Source of the DNA: Caldimonas brevitalea | GTDB lineage: Bacteria > Pseudomonadota > Gammaproteobacteria > Burkholderiales > Burkholderiaceae_C | Assembly (NCBI RefSeq): GCF_001017435.1 | Contig: NZ_CP011371.1 | Span: 1 to 64,000, forward strand | Length of the DNA stretch: 64,000 nt | Direction of reading: 5' to 3' | Part shown: one piece after another, positions 37,880-46,704 of the stretch | Layout of the letters: each line of letters starts with the position of its first letter | Numbering within the stretch: position 1 is the first letter of the stretch | The notes under the pieces: generated by a model | Seen by the model: the letters and a program-made list of their open reading frames with translations, nothing else | What the model was told of the DNA's origin: nothing | The model's database searches: none | Made by a program: the position numbers and the translations under genes

Positions 37880-39415
37880 TCAAGGGCTGGGGGCTGGCCG
37901 GTCGCAGGGCTGGGCCACGCGGTCGACCAGCGCCAGCAGCGCGTCGAGGTCGGCCGGTTTGGTCAGGTGATGCTCGAAGCCGGCGGCGGCCGAACGGCTG
38001 ACGTCGGTGGGTTGCCCCCAGCCGGTGAGGGCAACCAGCACCGGGCAGTCGGCGCCGCACTGCTCGCGCAGGCGGCGCGCCAGTTCATGGCCGCTCAGAT
38101 CGGGCAGGCCGATGTCGAGCAGCGCCAGCTGCGGTTTCCAGTGGCTGATGATGCGCAGCGCTTCGTGGCCGTTGTAAGCGATGTGCACCTCGTGGCCGTC
38201 GCTGCGCAGCACCTGTGCCATCGAGTCGGCGCTGTCGCGGTTGTCGTCCACCACCAGCACGCGGCAGGCGACCGTGCCACGCGCGGTGCGGACCTCGGTA
38301 CCGCCGGGGCCGGCGCCCGGGTCGTCGCTCACGACCGGCAATCGGATCTCGAACCGTGCACCGTGTCCTTCCCCCTCGCTTTCGGCGTGGACCGACCCGC
38401 CATGCATCTCGACCAGCGCCTTGACGATGGACAGGCCCAGTCCCAGGCCACCTTGCGCCCTGCCGAGCGCGCCGTCCACTTGCGCGAACACGTCGAACAA
38501 GCGGCGTGCCTCGTGAGGCGGAAAGCCGATGCCGTTGTCCTGCACGCAGATCAACACGTCCTGGTCCTCAAGACAGGCTGACAGCCGGATCTCGCCCTGG
38601 CGCGGTGTGTACTTGGCGGCGTTGGTGAGCAGGTTGGCGACACACTGCGCGATGCGGGTCCGGTCGGCATCGGCCCAGACCGGCTGTGGCGGCAGATCGA
38701 CGCTCAGGCGGTGGCGCATCGCGTCGATCTGCGGCAAGCTGGTTTCCACCGCCGCCTGGATCGCGTCGCGCAGGTCCAGCCGTTCTTTTTGCAGCACGAT
38801 CTTGCCGCGCGTGATGCGCGCCACGTCGAGGAGATCGTCGACCAAGCGCGACAGCTGCCCGACCTGGCGCTGCATCACGCCGGTCGCCCACTGCTGTTGC
38901 TGCTCCGACAACCGACCTGCCTGCAGCAGGTGCAAGGCGTTCGACAGCGGCGCCAATGGATTGCGCAACTCGTGCGCCAGCGTGGCGAGGAACATGTCTT
39001 TCTGCACGTCGGCGTGGCGCACCTCGTATTGGCGCTCGCGGGTCCGCAACGCGGTGCGGACCGCGCTCACCAGCGTGGCCACCTGGGTGGGTCGCTCCAG
39101 CACGGTGACGTTGCCCAGCACGCGGGCCGCCCGGCTTGCCAGTGCGGACAGCCGGCCGCGCTGGCTCAGCAGCAGCACCGGCAGGTCCGACCAGGAGGCC
39201 TGCGTGTCCACCAGCTGCTGCAGCATCCGCAGCGCCGCGGCCTCCTTCAAGGCTTCCTCGGCGACCACCAGGGCACCGATGCCGTCGTGCGCGTGCTGCA
39301 CCGCATCGTGGGCATGCGCGCAGCGCAGCACCTCGATCCGGGAGTGCTGTAGCGCGGCCTCGATCAGCACCGCATCCTTGCCGCTGGGGGCGAGAACGAA
39401 GACACGACGTTCCAT
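37880..39415 (-). CDS. Hybrid histidine kinase with N-terminal receiver-like domain and C-terminal receiver
   Basis: A 511-residue protein. Residues 1-120 look like a receiver fold that lacks the usual acceptor Asp (VFVLAPSGKDAVLIEAALQ), a pseudo-receiver perhaps used for protein contact. HisKA has His148 (LAHELRNPLAPL); HATPase shows NAAKYTPRQG, DNGIGFPP and GGLGLGLSIV. The C-terminal receiver has its acceptor Asp near 434 (LALLDIGLPDLSG). Its start lies 6 bases after the KaiC-like stop, indicating tight coupling. It shares domain layout with the kinase at 44336, suggesting a duplicated family. Confidence 0.9.
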   Translation of the reverse strand: MERRVFVLAPSGKDAVLIEAALQHSRIEVLRCAHAHDAVQHAHDGIGALVVAEEALKEAAALRMLQQLVDTQASWSDLPVLLLSQRGRLSALASRAARVLGNVTVLERPTQVATLVSAVRTALRTRERQYEVRHADVQKDMFLATLAHELRNPLAPLSNALHLLQAGRLSEQQQQWATGVMQRQVGQLSRLVDDLLDVARITRGKIVLQKERLDLRDAIQAAVETSLPQIDAMRHRLSVDLPPQPVWADADRTRIAQCVANLLTNAAKYTPRQGEIRLSACLEDQDVLICVQDNGIGFPPHEARRLFDVFAQVDGALGRAQGGLGLGLSIVKALVEMHGGSVHAESEGEGHGARFEIRLPVVSDDPGAGPGGTEVRTARGTVACRVLVVDDNRDSADSMAQVLRSDGHEVHIAYNGHEALRIISHWKPQLALLDIGLPDLSGHELARRLREQCGADCPVLVALTGWGQPTDVSRSAAAGFEHHLTKPADLDALLALVDRVAQPCDRPAPSP

Positions 39416-39421
39416 GGCAGC

Positions 39422-41005
39422 TCAGCGCAGCCGGTCTTTCATCAACGGGTCTTCGGTGCCGGTGTAGACCGGCACGCCCGTGAGGACGCCATGGAAGCCG
39501 CGCAGCGGTTCGCTGACGCGCAGCCCCTCGGCGTCGAGGTGGAACTCGCGGATGGCGCGCTCGTGCAGACCGCTGCGCTTCTTGAGCACCGACACCGCCT
39601 GGCGCACCAGGCCTTGCGACTCGAAATAGCGCATCACCACCACGGTGTCGGCCAGATAGCTGGCATCCACCGGGCTGGTCATCGAACCGATCAGCCCCTG
39701 CTGCACGCTGACCAGCAGCGTGGTGGTGCCGAGCTGGCCGAGGTAGGTGAGCATCTCGTGCAGCTGGGCGTTGAGAAAACGCTCATCGGGCATCGCGTTC
39801 AGGTAGCCGTTGAGGCTGTCGATCACCACCACGCTGGCACGCTCGGCCCGCGCCGCCTGTCCGACCCGATGGGCGAATTCGCCTGGCGACAACTCGGCCG
39901 GGTCGATTTGCTGCACGGTCAGCCGGCCGGAATCGAGGTGCGGCTGCAGGTCGTTGCCCAATCCGCGCATGCGCTTGAGCAGGGTCGAGACGCTCTCGTC
40001 GAACAGGAACACGGCGGCGCGTTCGCCACGCGCGGCGGCCGCCACGGCAAAGGTCACCGCGACCGTCGACTTGCCGGTGCCCGGCGCCCCGGTGACCAAG
40101 GTGCTGGTGCCGCGCTCCAGGCCACCGCCCAGCAACTCGTCCAGGCCGGTCACGCCGCTCGCCAAGGTGCCCGGGTGCACGACCGCGCGGTGCGCCGCCG
40201 CACTGAGGCGCGGAAACACGACCAGGCCGCCGGGCCGGATCGTGAAGTCGTGGTAGCCGCCGACGAACGGCACGCCGCGGTATTTCACCACCCTCAAGCG
40301 CCGGCGCTCGCGGCCATAGTCCGGGTGCCATTGTTCGAGCGCGATGATGCCGTGGGCAATGCTCTGCAACTGCGGGTCTTCCGCGGTGGCGGTGCGGTCG
40401 TCGAGCACGAAGACGGTACATTGCCGGCCGGCGAAAAACTGCTTCAGGCCCAGCATCTGGCGGCGGTAGCGCAGCGGGCTGCCGGCCAGCAGCCGCAGCT
40501 CCGACAGCGAGTCGAACACGACACGCGCCGGCTTGCGCCGCTCGACCTCGGCCAGGATCGACTTGGTGGTTTCGCCCAGCTCCACTTCGTCGGGCTGGAA
40601 CACGGTGTATTGCTCGGTCGGCAGCAAGGCCTGTTCGTCGGGCACCACCTGCAGGATCTGGACGCCGTTCAGGTCCCAGTGATGCGAGCTGGCGATCGCC
40701 CGCACCTCCTCCTCGGTTTCCGACAGCGTGATGTACAGGACCGACTCGCCAAGCCGGGCGCCGGCCTGCAGGAACTGCAGCCCGAGGGTGGTCTTGCCCG
40801 AGCCCGGTATGCCTTCCACCATGTACAGCCGGTTGGGTGTGATGCCCCCGCCGAGGATGGTGTCCAGTGCCGCCACGCCGGTCGAGATGAAGGGCGAGGA
40901 CCCGGCCAGTGCGGCGTCTGGAAGCGTAGTCGAGTGATCCATGTGCATGTCGTTCGTGGTCAGGGCCGCTGGCCGGAAGGCCGCGGCGTCGCCGCCAGCG
41001 GCCAT
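39422..41005 (-). CDS. KaiC-like double RecA-type ATPase
   Basis: Two tandem KaiC/RecA-like ATPase domains: Walker A GIPGSGKTT at 65-73 in the first and GAPGTGKST near 305 in the second, each preceded by a GLDELLGGG-type motif. Catalytic acidic residues follow (SETEEEV; FDESV). Such proteins outside cyanobacteria lack KaiA and usually sit beside histidine kinases, as here, where they are thought to be signalling ATPases rather than clocks. ATG 41005 has GAGG 8 bases upstream; 40948 and 41077 are alternatives. First gene of a four-gene operon (KaiC-like, hybrid kinase, PAS kinase, double receiver). No kaiA or kaiB was seen. Confidence 0.88.
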   Translation of the reverse strand: MAAGGDAAAFRPAALTTNDMHMDHSTTLPDAALAGSSPFISTGVAALDTILGGGITPNRLYMVEGIPGSGKTTLGLQFLQAGARLGESVLYITLSETEEEVRAIASSHHWDLNGVQILQVVPDEQALLPTEQYTVFQPDEVELGETTKSILAEVERRKPARVVFDSLSELRLLAGSPLRYRRQMLGLKQFFAGRQCTVFVLDDRTATAEDPQLQSIAHGIIALEQWHPDYGRERRRLRVVKYRGVPFVGGYHDFTIRPGGLVVFPRLSAAAHRAVVHPGTLASGVTGLDELLGGGLERGTSTLVTGAPGTGKSTVAVTFAVAAAARGERAAVFLFDESVSTLLKRMRGLGNDLQPHLDSGRLTVQQIDPAELSPGEFAHRVGQAARAERASVVVIDSLNGYLNAMPDERFLNAQLHEMLTYLGQLGTTTLLVSVQQGLIGSMTSPVDASYLADTVVVMRYFESQGLVRQAVSVLKKRSGLHERAIREFHLDAEGLRVSEPLRGFHGVLTGVPVYTGTEDPLMKDRLR

Positions 41006-41207
41006 CGATGTGGCCTCGGGCGGTGGTGTCGCCTTGTGCGTGCCGTCGTCGGCTGCGGCGTTCGCAGTCAAAAGCATAACTGCGACGCGTGCGGGGCCTC
41101 GCACCGCTCCCCGAAATGTAGGGGGTGGAGGCACCGATCCGGCCTTGCATCATGTCAGTCGATCGCCTACTGCGCACCGAAAAGGGCTGTGGCGAAATGC
41201 TTGCACC

Positions 41208-41426
41208 ATGCACTATGTCCTTAACCGCGAAGACTTCCTCGAGGCCTTGCAGGAGCTGGAGGAAGAACTGTCCGAAGCCACCCTCGCCTCCGGCGATGTC
41301 TTGAGCCATTGCTGGCAATGCGTGGGATGCGGCAACCAGTACACCTCGTTCGAGCTGATCGGCCCGCCGCTGCCTTGCGTCTGCGGCGAGGTGAGGTTGC
41401 TGCCCAGCCTTCCGACCTTACATTGA
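41208..41426 (+). CDS. Small zinc-ribbon-like protein
   Basis: A 72-residue protein with an acidic N-terminal helix (EDFLEALQELEEELSEA) and a Cys cluster CWQCVGCG followed by PCVCGE, which can bind one zinc ion. The ribosome-binding site is weak. It is divergent from the KaiC-like gene and 5 bp ahead of the DUF3606-like gene. I do not recognise the family. The Cys pattern, charge and tight downstream spacing favour a real gene. Confidence 0.6.
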   Translation: MHYVLNREDFLEALQELEEELSEATLASGDVLSHCWQCVGCGNQYTSFELIGPPLPCVCGEVRLLPSLPTLH

Positions 41427-41431
41427 CGGCC

Positions 41432-41638
41432 ATGACCCAGCCCCGCCCTGGCTCCGAGCCCTCCTCCCGCCCCGCGCTGATCGACCCGTACGACGAGGGC
41501 GACATGCGCCACTGGGCCGAGAAGCTCAGCGTCACGGTGGAACAGCTGCGGGAGGCGGTGGCCCAGGCCGGCCCGCGCCCCGAGCAGGTCGGCGAATACC
41601 TGCTGCGGATGCGCGCCGACGACCATCGCGTGCCCTGA
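41432..41638 (+). CDS. DUF3606-type small protein
   Basis: A 68-residue protein. DEGDMRHWAEKLSVTVEQLREAVAQAG and YLLRM match the DUF3606 family pattern (a helix followed by WA..L.V...QLREAV), of unknown function and common in Burkholderiales and Rhizobiales. Start ATG 41432, 5 bp after the zinc-ribbon stop, suggests a small operon divergent from the KaiC-like gene. Confidence 0.75.
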   Translation: MTQPRPGSEPSSRPALIDPYDEGDMRHWAEKLSVTVEQLREAVAQAGPRPEQVGEYLLRMRADDHRVP

Positions 41639-42107
41639 AGCGGCGCCCGTCGGGCGGCGTGGGATGCAAACCTGTGTGATGCCCGGCCGGTCGCCGCGGC
41701 CGCCGCGTGGCGTGCAAAAGCACCGGATTCGCGCCGAATCTGCACGCCCCCCGAAACCAGGGGCTGCACAAGAGCGATACAACCCGACACCATCGCGCCT
41801 GGAATAGCGGGTGGGGGTGGACTAATGCGCGGCTGCGCGGGCCCTCACCGTCACACCGGTTCGAGGGGCATCACCGTCGGACCGACCACCATCACAAGAG
41901 GTCCGGGACGATGGATCCTATACAGGGTGCAAGGCGGCGCTGTGCGGCACAGGCGAGGGGCCGGGCGAAGAGTTGCGGCGCAGCGACGGCTGCCGGGTCG
42001 GACCGGTCGGGATGCGACCTCGCGCGGAAGCTTGCACATCGGCGACATCCGGATGCTGCGCTGCGTTCGCTTGCCGGGCCAGCGCGTGGCGCCGACGGAG
42101 TGGTCGC
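41639..42107. other. Intergenic region with no recognised gene
   Basis: About 470 bases without a convincing gene on either strand. Frames on both strands are open because of high GC but have no start signals or domain-like sequence. Short runs around 41870-41895 repeat CATCAC and GGACCGACC motifs without forming a clear palindrome. No RNA gene was recognised. Confidence 0.3.
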
Positions 42108-42710
42108 GTGAACGATCGCCTGTCGCTGTACAGCTTGCCGATGCCGCTCGCGTCCGTCGACGCGCCCGTCCTGGTGCTCCAGGCCGCCGTCGTGCGCTCG
42201 GCCGATGGCCGCCGGTCCGCCGCATGGACCGGTGTGGCTCTGGCCGCCGCCGTGTTCACGCTAGGGGGTGCCCTCACCTACTCGCTCTGGACCAGCGGCA
42301 TCAGACCACTTGCCGGCGCGGCCCCGTGGATCACACCCGCGGCGCTCGGCGCCGGCTGGCTGCTGTGGCTGCTGTTTGCCCTGTCGGTCGGGTCCTTGCC
42401 GTTGTGGCTGCATGAGCGGCGCCGGGCATCGGGCCCGCTCGGCACGCTGCGGGACGTGCGCATCGCCGTCAGCAGCGCCGGCCTCGACATTGCAGGGCTG
42501 GGACCGCTGCCGTGGTCGGGTCTGCTGGCGGTGCACACCTTCGACGACGAACGCGGCGAGGCGCAGGCGGTCGAGCTGCGCACCCGCGAGCACGGCCGCT
42601 TGATCCTGCAGGGCGACGGGCCTGAGTTCGAAGCCGCCGAGCCACTGCTGGAGGCCATTGCGCGGCACCGCGGGACCGCGTATGGCGTCTGCAGGGTGCG
42701 GGCAGCCTGA
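42108..42710 (+). CDS. Membrane protein of unknown function
   Basis: A 200-residue protein starting with GTG (GGAG 7 bases upstream). Two hydrophobic helices (AAWTGVALAAAVFTLGGALTYSL and PAALGAGWLLWLLFALSVGSL) are followed by a C-terminal cytoplasmic domain like a PH or YcxB-type sheet (LRDVRIAVSSAGLDIAGLGPLPWSGLLAVHTFDDE), where W-S-G-L is typical of YcxB-like modules. No assigned function. Convergent with the AlkB-like gene. Confidence 0.7.
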   Translation: MNDRLSLYSLPMPLASVDAPVLVLQAAVVRSADGRRSAAWTGVALAAAVFTLGGALTYSLWTSGIRPLAGAAPWITPAALGAGWLLWLLFALSVGSLPLWLHERRRASGPLGTLRDVRIAVSSAGLDIAGLGPLPWSGLLAVHTFDDERGEAQAVELRTREHGRLILQGDGPEFEAAEPLLEAIARHRGTAYGVCRVRAA

Positions 42711-42734
42711 GCCGGGCCACAGCTTCGCGACGCG

Positions 42735-43349
42735 TCAGCGGCCGCGTGCGACCGGCGTCCGGAAGGTGATGGAGTAGCGCAACGACGGCGTGGGTGCCAC
42801 GCTGTGCTGCCAGCCCCAGCGCGCCTCGCCTTGCAGCACATAGGCCGAGCGCGGCGCCAGCTCGATCGTGAGGACGTCCTGCTTGCGCGGCTGCACCGGC
42901 GGGTAGCGGCGAAACCGCATGCGGCAGCTGCCGAGCAGCGAGACGCCGACCACCACCTCGAAGTCCGGCACATCGCGGTGCCAGCCGAGCGGCGTCCCGG
43001 GCTGGTATTCGGCCACCAGGGCATTGCTGAAGGCGTCGGGCTGCAAGCCGCTCCATGCCGCGACTTGCGCCTGCAGCGGCCGCAGCACGTCGGGCAAGGC
43101 CTGCGCCGGCTGCAGATGGTGGTCGTCGAAGTCGTACTGGCTGCCGTAGCTGGCCACTCGCCGTCGCGCGGTGTAGCCCTTGTAGCGGGCTTCCTCGAGC
43201 GGCAAGGCCGAGACGATCTCGAGCAGTTCGCCTTCTTGCGCCGGCGTCAGGAAGCCGGCCTGGTAGACCAGGCCGTTGGGCAGCACGGCTGGCGTGTCGA
43301 ACAGCTCGGACTGGTCGTGTGTCTGGGTGGCGGGTGAGCGCGGCGGCAT
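42735..43349 (-). CDS. AlkB-like 2-oxoglutarate/Fe(II) dioxygenase
   Basis: A 204-residue dioxygenase related to AlkB, which removes alkyl groups from nucleobases or acts on other substrates. The Fe(II) ligands His124-x-Asp126 (GWHRDVPDF) and His182 (WQHSVAP) and the 2-oxoglutarate-binding arginines 191 and 197 (LRYSITFR) are all present. Start 43349 was chosen with AAGGG just upstream; the frame is open 25 codons more. It precedes no adaptive-response regulator here. Substrate is uncertain, as bacterial AlkB-like groups differ. Confidence 0.9.
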   Translation of the reverse strand: MPPRSPATQTHDQSELFDTPAVLPNGLVYQAGFLTPAQEGELLEIVSALPLEEARYKGYTARRRVASYGSQYDFDDHHLQPAQALPDVLRPLQAQVAAWSGLQPDAFSNALVAEYQPGTPLGWHRDVPDFEVVVGVSLLGSCRMRFRRYPPVQPRKQDVLTIELAPRSAYVLQGEARWGWQHSVAPTPSLRYSITFRTPVARGR

Positions 43350-43433
43350 GGCCCTTGTGTCACAGCAGGGCGTGTGCCGCGGATGGCTTGGACAATGCAG
43401 AGACGCGGGCCCGGCGGGCGCCACCCCGTCGAC

Positions 43434-44018
43434 TCAATTGCGGAACAGCTTCAATGCCGCGTACTGCAGCAGCATGATGGTCTTGGCGTCCTTGATCTCA
43501 CCCCGGTCGATCATCGCGAGGGCGTCGTCGATGTCGACCTCCAGCACCTCGATGTCCTCACCCTCGGCGTGCAGGCCACCTCCCTCGTGCTGCTTGGCGT
43601 CGCGGTCGTAGGTGGCAATGAAGAAGTGCACCAGTTCCGTGACCGAACCCGGGCTGCTGTAAGCCTCGAACACCTTGTGCACCTCGTGCACCCGGTAGCC
43701 CACTTCTTCTTCGGCTTCCGCGCGCACCCGTTCCTCGGGCGCCGCGCCTTCCAACAGCCCCGCCGGGGTCTCGATCAGCAGGTCGTCGAGCCCGTTGACG
43801 AAGGCGGGGTAGCGGAACTGCCGGGTGAGGATGACGGTGCGTTGTGCCGGGTGGTAGAGCAGCAGCGTGACCGCGTTGCCGCGGTCGTAGGTTTCGCGTG
43901 TCTGGGTCTGCCACTCGCCGCTGCTGCGGCGGAAGTCGAAGGTGACCTTCTTCAGGACATAGTGGTCGTCCGACAGCAGTTTTTCTTCGCGCAGGCGGAC
44001 GCGGTCTCGAATGCTCAT
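43434..44018 (-). CDS. Nudix hydrolase, GDP-mannose/ADP-ribose pyrophosphatase type (NudK-like)
   Basis: A 194-residue Nudix enzyme. The Nudix box fits the consensus: GLLEGAAPEERVRAEAEEEVGY, with the REUxEE core as RAEAEEE. LLLYHPAQRTVILTRQFRYPAFVNG precedes it, as in NudK/YffH sugar-nucleotide pyrophosphatases, and VTELVHFFIATY follows. Start 44018 gives MSIRDRVRLREEKLLSDDHY, close to the family start; the upstream frame has no support. It lies 84 bp from the AlkB-like gene on the same strand. Confidence 0.9.
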   Translation of the reverse strand: MSIRDRVRLREEKLLSDDHYVLKKVTFDFRRSSGEWQTQTRETYDRGNAVTLLLYHPAQRTVILTRQFRYPAFVNGLDDLLIETPAGLLEGAAPEERVRAEAEEEVGYRVHEVHKVFEAYSSPGSVTELVHFFIATYDRDAKQHEGGGLHAEGEDIEVLEVDIDDALAMIDRGEIKDAKTIMLLQYAALKLFRN

Positions 44019-44335
44019 GTGCAGGCCATGTGATCGTCTTGCCGCCAGCTTGCCCGAAGCAGACGCGTCGGTCGTGAGCAGATGTTGGTAGACCTGGCGT
44101 GTCTCGGCGTGTCGTGGGCCGGGCCACTGCTGCGTCAACCAGCCCCCACGAACCGCATCAGCAGCGGATGTCAAAAACAGAAGCGGATGCTCACTCGCGC
44201 TGGTCCGCCGTGGTGGCCTCTAGCCTGGCCGAGGCGCGCATCAGCACCCCTGCTTGCCACTCAAGTAAATGCAGAAGATCGTGGCCCGGCGGGAGCATCA
44301 TCGAGTTTGTACTTTCTACAGAACCCCTGCCGACC

Positions 44336-45919
44336 ATGTCCTATGCGAGCTCGCCACACGTGCTCCGGCACATGCCGGACGGGCGGGCCGTGCTGGTGGG
44401 CGAGCAGCAGATGTACCGCGCGCTCGACCAGCTGCCGGTACCCGCCTACGCCTGCGATGCCGCGGGCCTGATCACCTACTACAACGCCGAAGCGGTCGAA
44501 CTGTGGGGCCGCGCACCGCGGCTGAACGACATGGCCGAGCGTTATTGCGGCTCGTACCGGCTGTACCAGCCGGACGGCGCCCCGCTGCCGCACGAGCACT
44601 GCTGGATGGCGCGTGCCTTGAGCGAGCAGCGCGAGTTCCGGGGCATGGAGGTGGTGATCGAACGCAACGACGGCAGCCGGCGCACGGCCCTCGCTCACGC
44701 CCGACCCTACCGCGGCCCTGCCGGCCAGGTGCGCGGCGCCGTCAACGTGATGGTCGACATCTCCGAGCGCAAGCAGACCGAGGCCGTGCTGCGGCGGGCC
44801 GACCGCCACAAGAACGAATTTCTGGCGATGCTCTCGCACGAGTTGCGCAACCCGCTCGCGTCGATACGCAACGGCTTGCACATCCTGCGCCTGAGCGGCG
44901 CCGGCGGCAGCACGCCCGAGGCCGAGACGGCCTGCGACACGATGGAGCGGCAACTTGCCCACACCGTGCGGCTGATCGACGACCTGCTCGACCTGACACG
45001 CATCACGCGTGGAAAGATCGAACTGCGACGCGAGCGTGTCGACCTGACGGACGTGGTGGGCGACGCGGTCGAGGCGAGCCGGGGGCCTCTGGAAGCGGCT
45101 GGCCACCGTTTTGAACTGGTGCCACCGCCGCACCCGCTGTTCGTCGACGGGGACCGTACCCGGCTGGCCCAGGTGGTGGGCAACCTGCTCATCAACAGCG
45201 CCAAGTACACTCCGCCGGGCGGGTGCATCACCCTGACGGTCGACTGTCAGGGTGGCCAAGCGGTGATCACGGTGCGAGACGATGGCATCGGCATCGAACC
45301 CGACGTGTTGCCACAAATTTTCGAGTTGTACATGCAAGGTGAACAATTGCCCCAGTCTTCCCAGCGTGGATTGGGCATCGGTCTGAGTCTGGTGCGGGGC
45401 CTGGTCTCGCTCCACGGCGGCCATGTGCACGCGCACAGCGACGGCCGGGGCAAGGGCAGCCAGTTCAGCGTGCAATTGCCGGTTGCCAGCCCGGTGGCCG
45501 ACGACGGCCCGGACGATGGCAGCGGCACGGGGAGCGGCGGCCTGTCCAAATACCGCATCCTGGTCGTCGATGACAACCAGGATGCCGCGATCAGCCTCGC
45601 CGTCATGCTCAAGCTGATGGGCCACGAGAGCAGTACGGCGCACGACGGCCTCGAGGCGGTTTCGTTGACGGCGTCCACCGCGCCCCAGGTGGTGCTGCTC
45701 GACCTGGGCTTGCCCGGCATCAATGGCTACGAAGCCTGTCGCCGCATCCGTGCCCTGCCGGACGGCGGCCGGCCGGTGCTGATCGCCCTCACCGGCTGGG
45801 GCCAGGAAGACGACAAGCGGCGCTCCAAAGAGGCCGGCTTCGATTTCCATCTGGTCAAACCGGTCGACCCCGACGCGCTCGAAAAACTGCTTGCCGGGCT
45901 GGCGTTGCCGCCGGGCTGA
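44336..45919 (+). CDS. PAS hybrid histidine kinase with C-terminal receiver
   Basis: A 527-residue cytoplasmic hybrid kinase. A single PAS domain (about 25-145, AYACDAAGLITYYNAEAVELWGR) is followed by HisKA with His168 (LSHELRNPLAS), a HATPase with NSAKYTPPGG, DDGIGIEPD and RGLGIGLSLV, and a receiver with the acceptor Asp near 455 (VVLLDLGLPGING) and KPVDP. The layout and motifs match the kinase at 37880, so the two are probably paralogues. The start lacks a clear SD. Convergent with the UdgX gene. Confidence 0.9.
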   Translation: MSYASSPHVLRHMPDGRAVLVGEQQMYRALDQLPVPAYACDAAGLITYYNAEAVELWGRAPRLNDMAERYCGSYRLYQPDGAPLPHEHCWMARALSEQREFRGMEVVIERNDGSRRTALAHARPYRGPAGQVRGAVNVMVDISERKQTEAVLRRADRHKNEFLAMLSHELRNPLASIRNGLHILRLSGAGGSTPEAETACDTMERQLAHTVRLIDDLLDLTRITRGKIELRRERVDLTDVVGDAVEASRGPLEAAGHRFELVPPPHPLFVDGDRTRLAQVVGNLLINSAKYTPPGGCITLTVDCQGGQAVITVRDDGIGIEPDVLPQIFELYMQGEQLPQSSQRGLGIGLSLVRGLVSLHGGHVHAHSDGRGKGSQFSVQLPVASPVADDGPDDGSGTGSGGLSKYRILVVDDNQDAAISLAVMLKLMGHESSTAHDGLEAVSLTASTAPQVVLLDLGLPGINGYEACRRIRALPDGGRPVLIALTGWGQEDDKRRSKEAGFDFHLVKPVDPDALEKLLAGLALPPG

Positions 45920-45934
45920 GCAGGCCCTCGACCG

Positions 45935-46675
45935 TCAGTCCGAGACGGCCGCCGTCGCCGACACCCGGCGCAGGTCTTCGAGCCAGGCCGCATAGGCCTG
46001 CTCGCGCTCGGGCGAGCGCAGCCGCAGCAAGGCGGACGGGTGCAGCGTGATCAACACGCGCCGCCCGTCTGGGCGTGACAACCACTGGCCGCGCTCGGCC
46101 ATCACCGGCACCGTGCGGCCCAGCAGCGAGCGCGCCGCCGTGGCGCCGAGTGCGACGATGGCTTCGGGCCGCACCGCCTCGATCTCGCTTTCCAGCCAGT
46201 GGTGGCAGGCTGCCGCTTCCCGCTGTGCCGGCGTCTTGTGGAGCCGTCGGGTGCCGCGCAACTCGTACTTGAAGTGCTTGACGGCGTTGGTGACATAGAG
46301 CCGCTCGCGCGGCCAGCCGAGTTCCGTCAGCGCCCGGTCGAGCAAACGGCCCGCGGGGCCGACGAAGGGCCGGCCGGCCTGGTCTTCCTGGTCGCCGGGC
46401 TGCTCGCCGACCAGCATCACGCGCGCTTGTACATCGCCCTCACCCCACACCGTCTGGGTCGCGTAGAAGCCCAGCGGACACTCGCGGCAGCCGGCGGCCT
46501 GCTCGCTCAGAGCGCGCAAGGCGCGCAAGCCGGCGCCCTTGCCATGCAACTCGACCTGGGGTGGGCGCGGCGGCGGGTCGAACGGAACGCCGGGTGGGGT
46601 CTCGCCAGCCGGCACCTCGAGCGGGGCGGGGGTCCCCCGCGGCGCACGGGGAGAGGTGGTCGTGGTTCGAGGCAT
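45935..46675 (-). CDS. udgX: Uracil-DNA glycosylase, UdgX type
   Basis: A 246-residue UDG-superfamily protein. GEQPGDQED at 90-98 and RPFVGPAGRLLDRAL are the UdgX catalytic-site motifs, and NAVKHFKYELRGTRRLH places His146 in the R-R-L-H loop that in mycobacterial UdgX (KRRIH) forms a covalent link to DNA after uracil removal. Cys63, Cys66 and Cys157 fit the iron-sulfur site; His134 stands where family 4 UDGs have the fourth Cys. The N-terminal 40 residues are Pro-rich. AAAGG lies 7 bases before ATG 46675. It is the last of three genes after a PIG-L deacetylase and a glycosyltransferase. Confidence 0.88.
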   Translation of the reverse strand: MPRTTTTSPRAPRGTPAPLEVPAGETPPGVPFDPPPRPPQVELHGKGAGLRALRALSEQAAGCRECPLGFYATQTVWGEGDVQARVMLVGEQPGDQEDQAGRPFVGPAGRLLDRALTELGWPRERLYVTNAVKHFKYELRGTRRLHKTPAQREAAACHHWLESEIEAVRPEAIVALGATAARSLLGRTVPVMAERGQWLSRPDGRRVLITLHPSALLRLRSPEREQAYAAWLEDLRRVSATAAVSD

Positions 46676-46704
46676 GTGGGAGCCTTTCGACGGGCGACGG
46701 CCGT

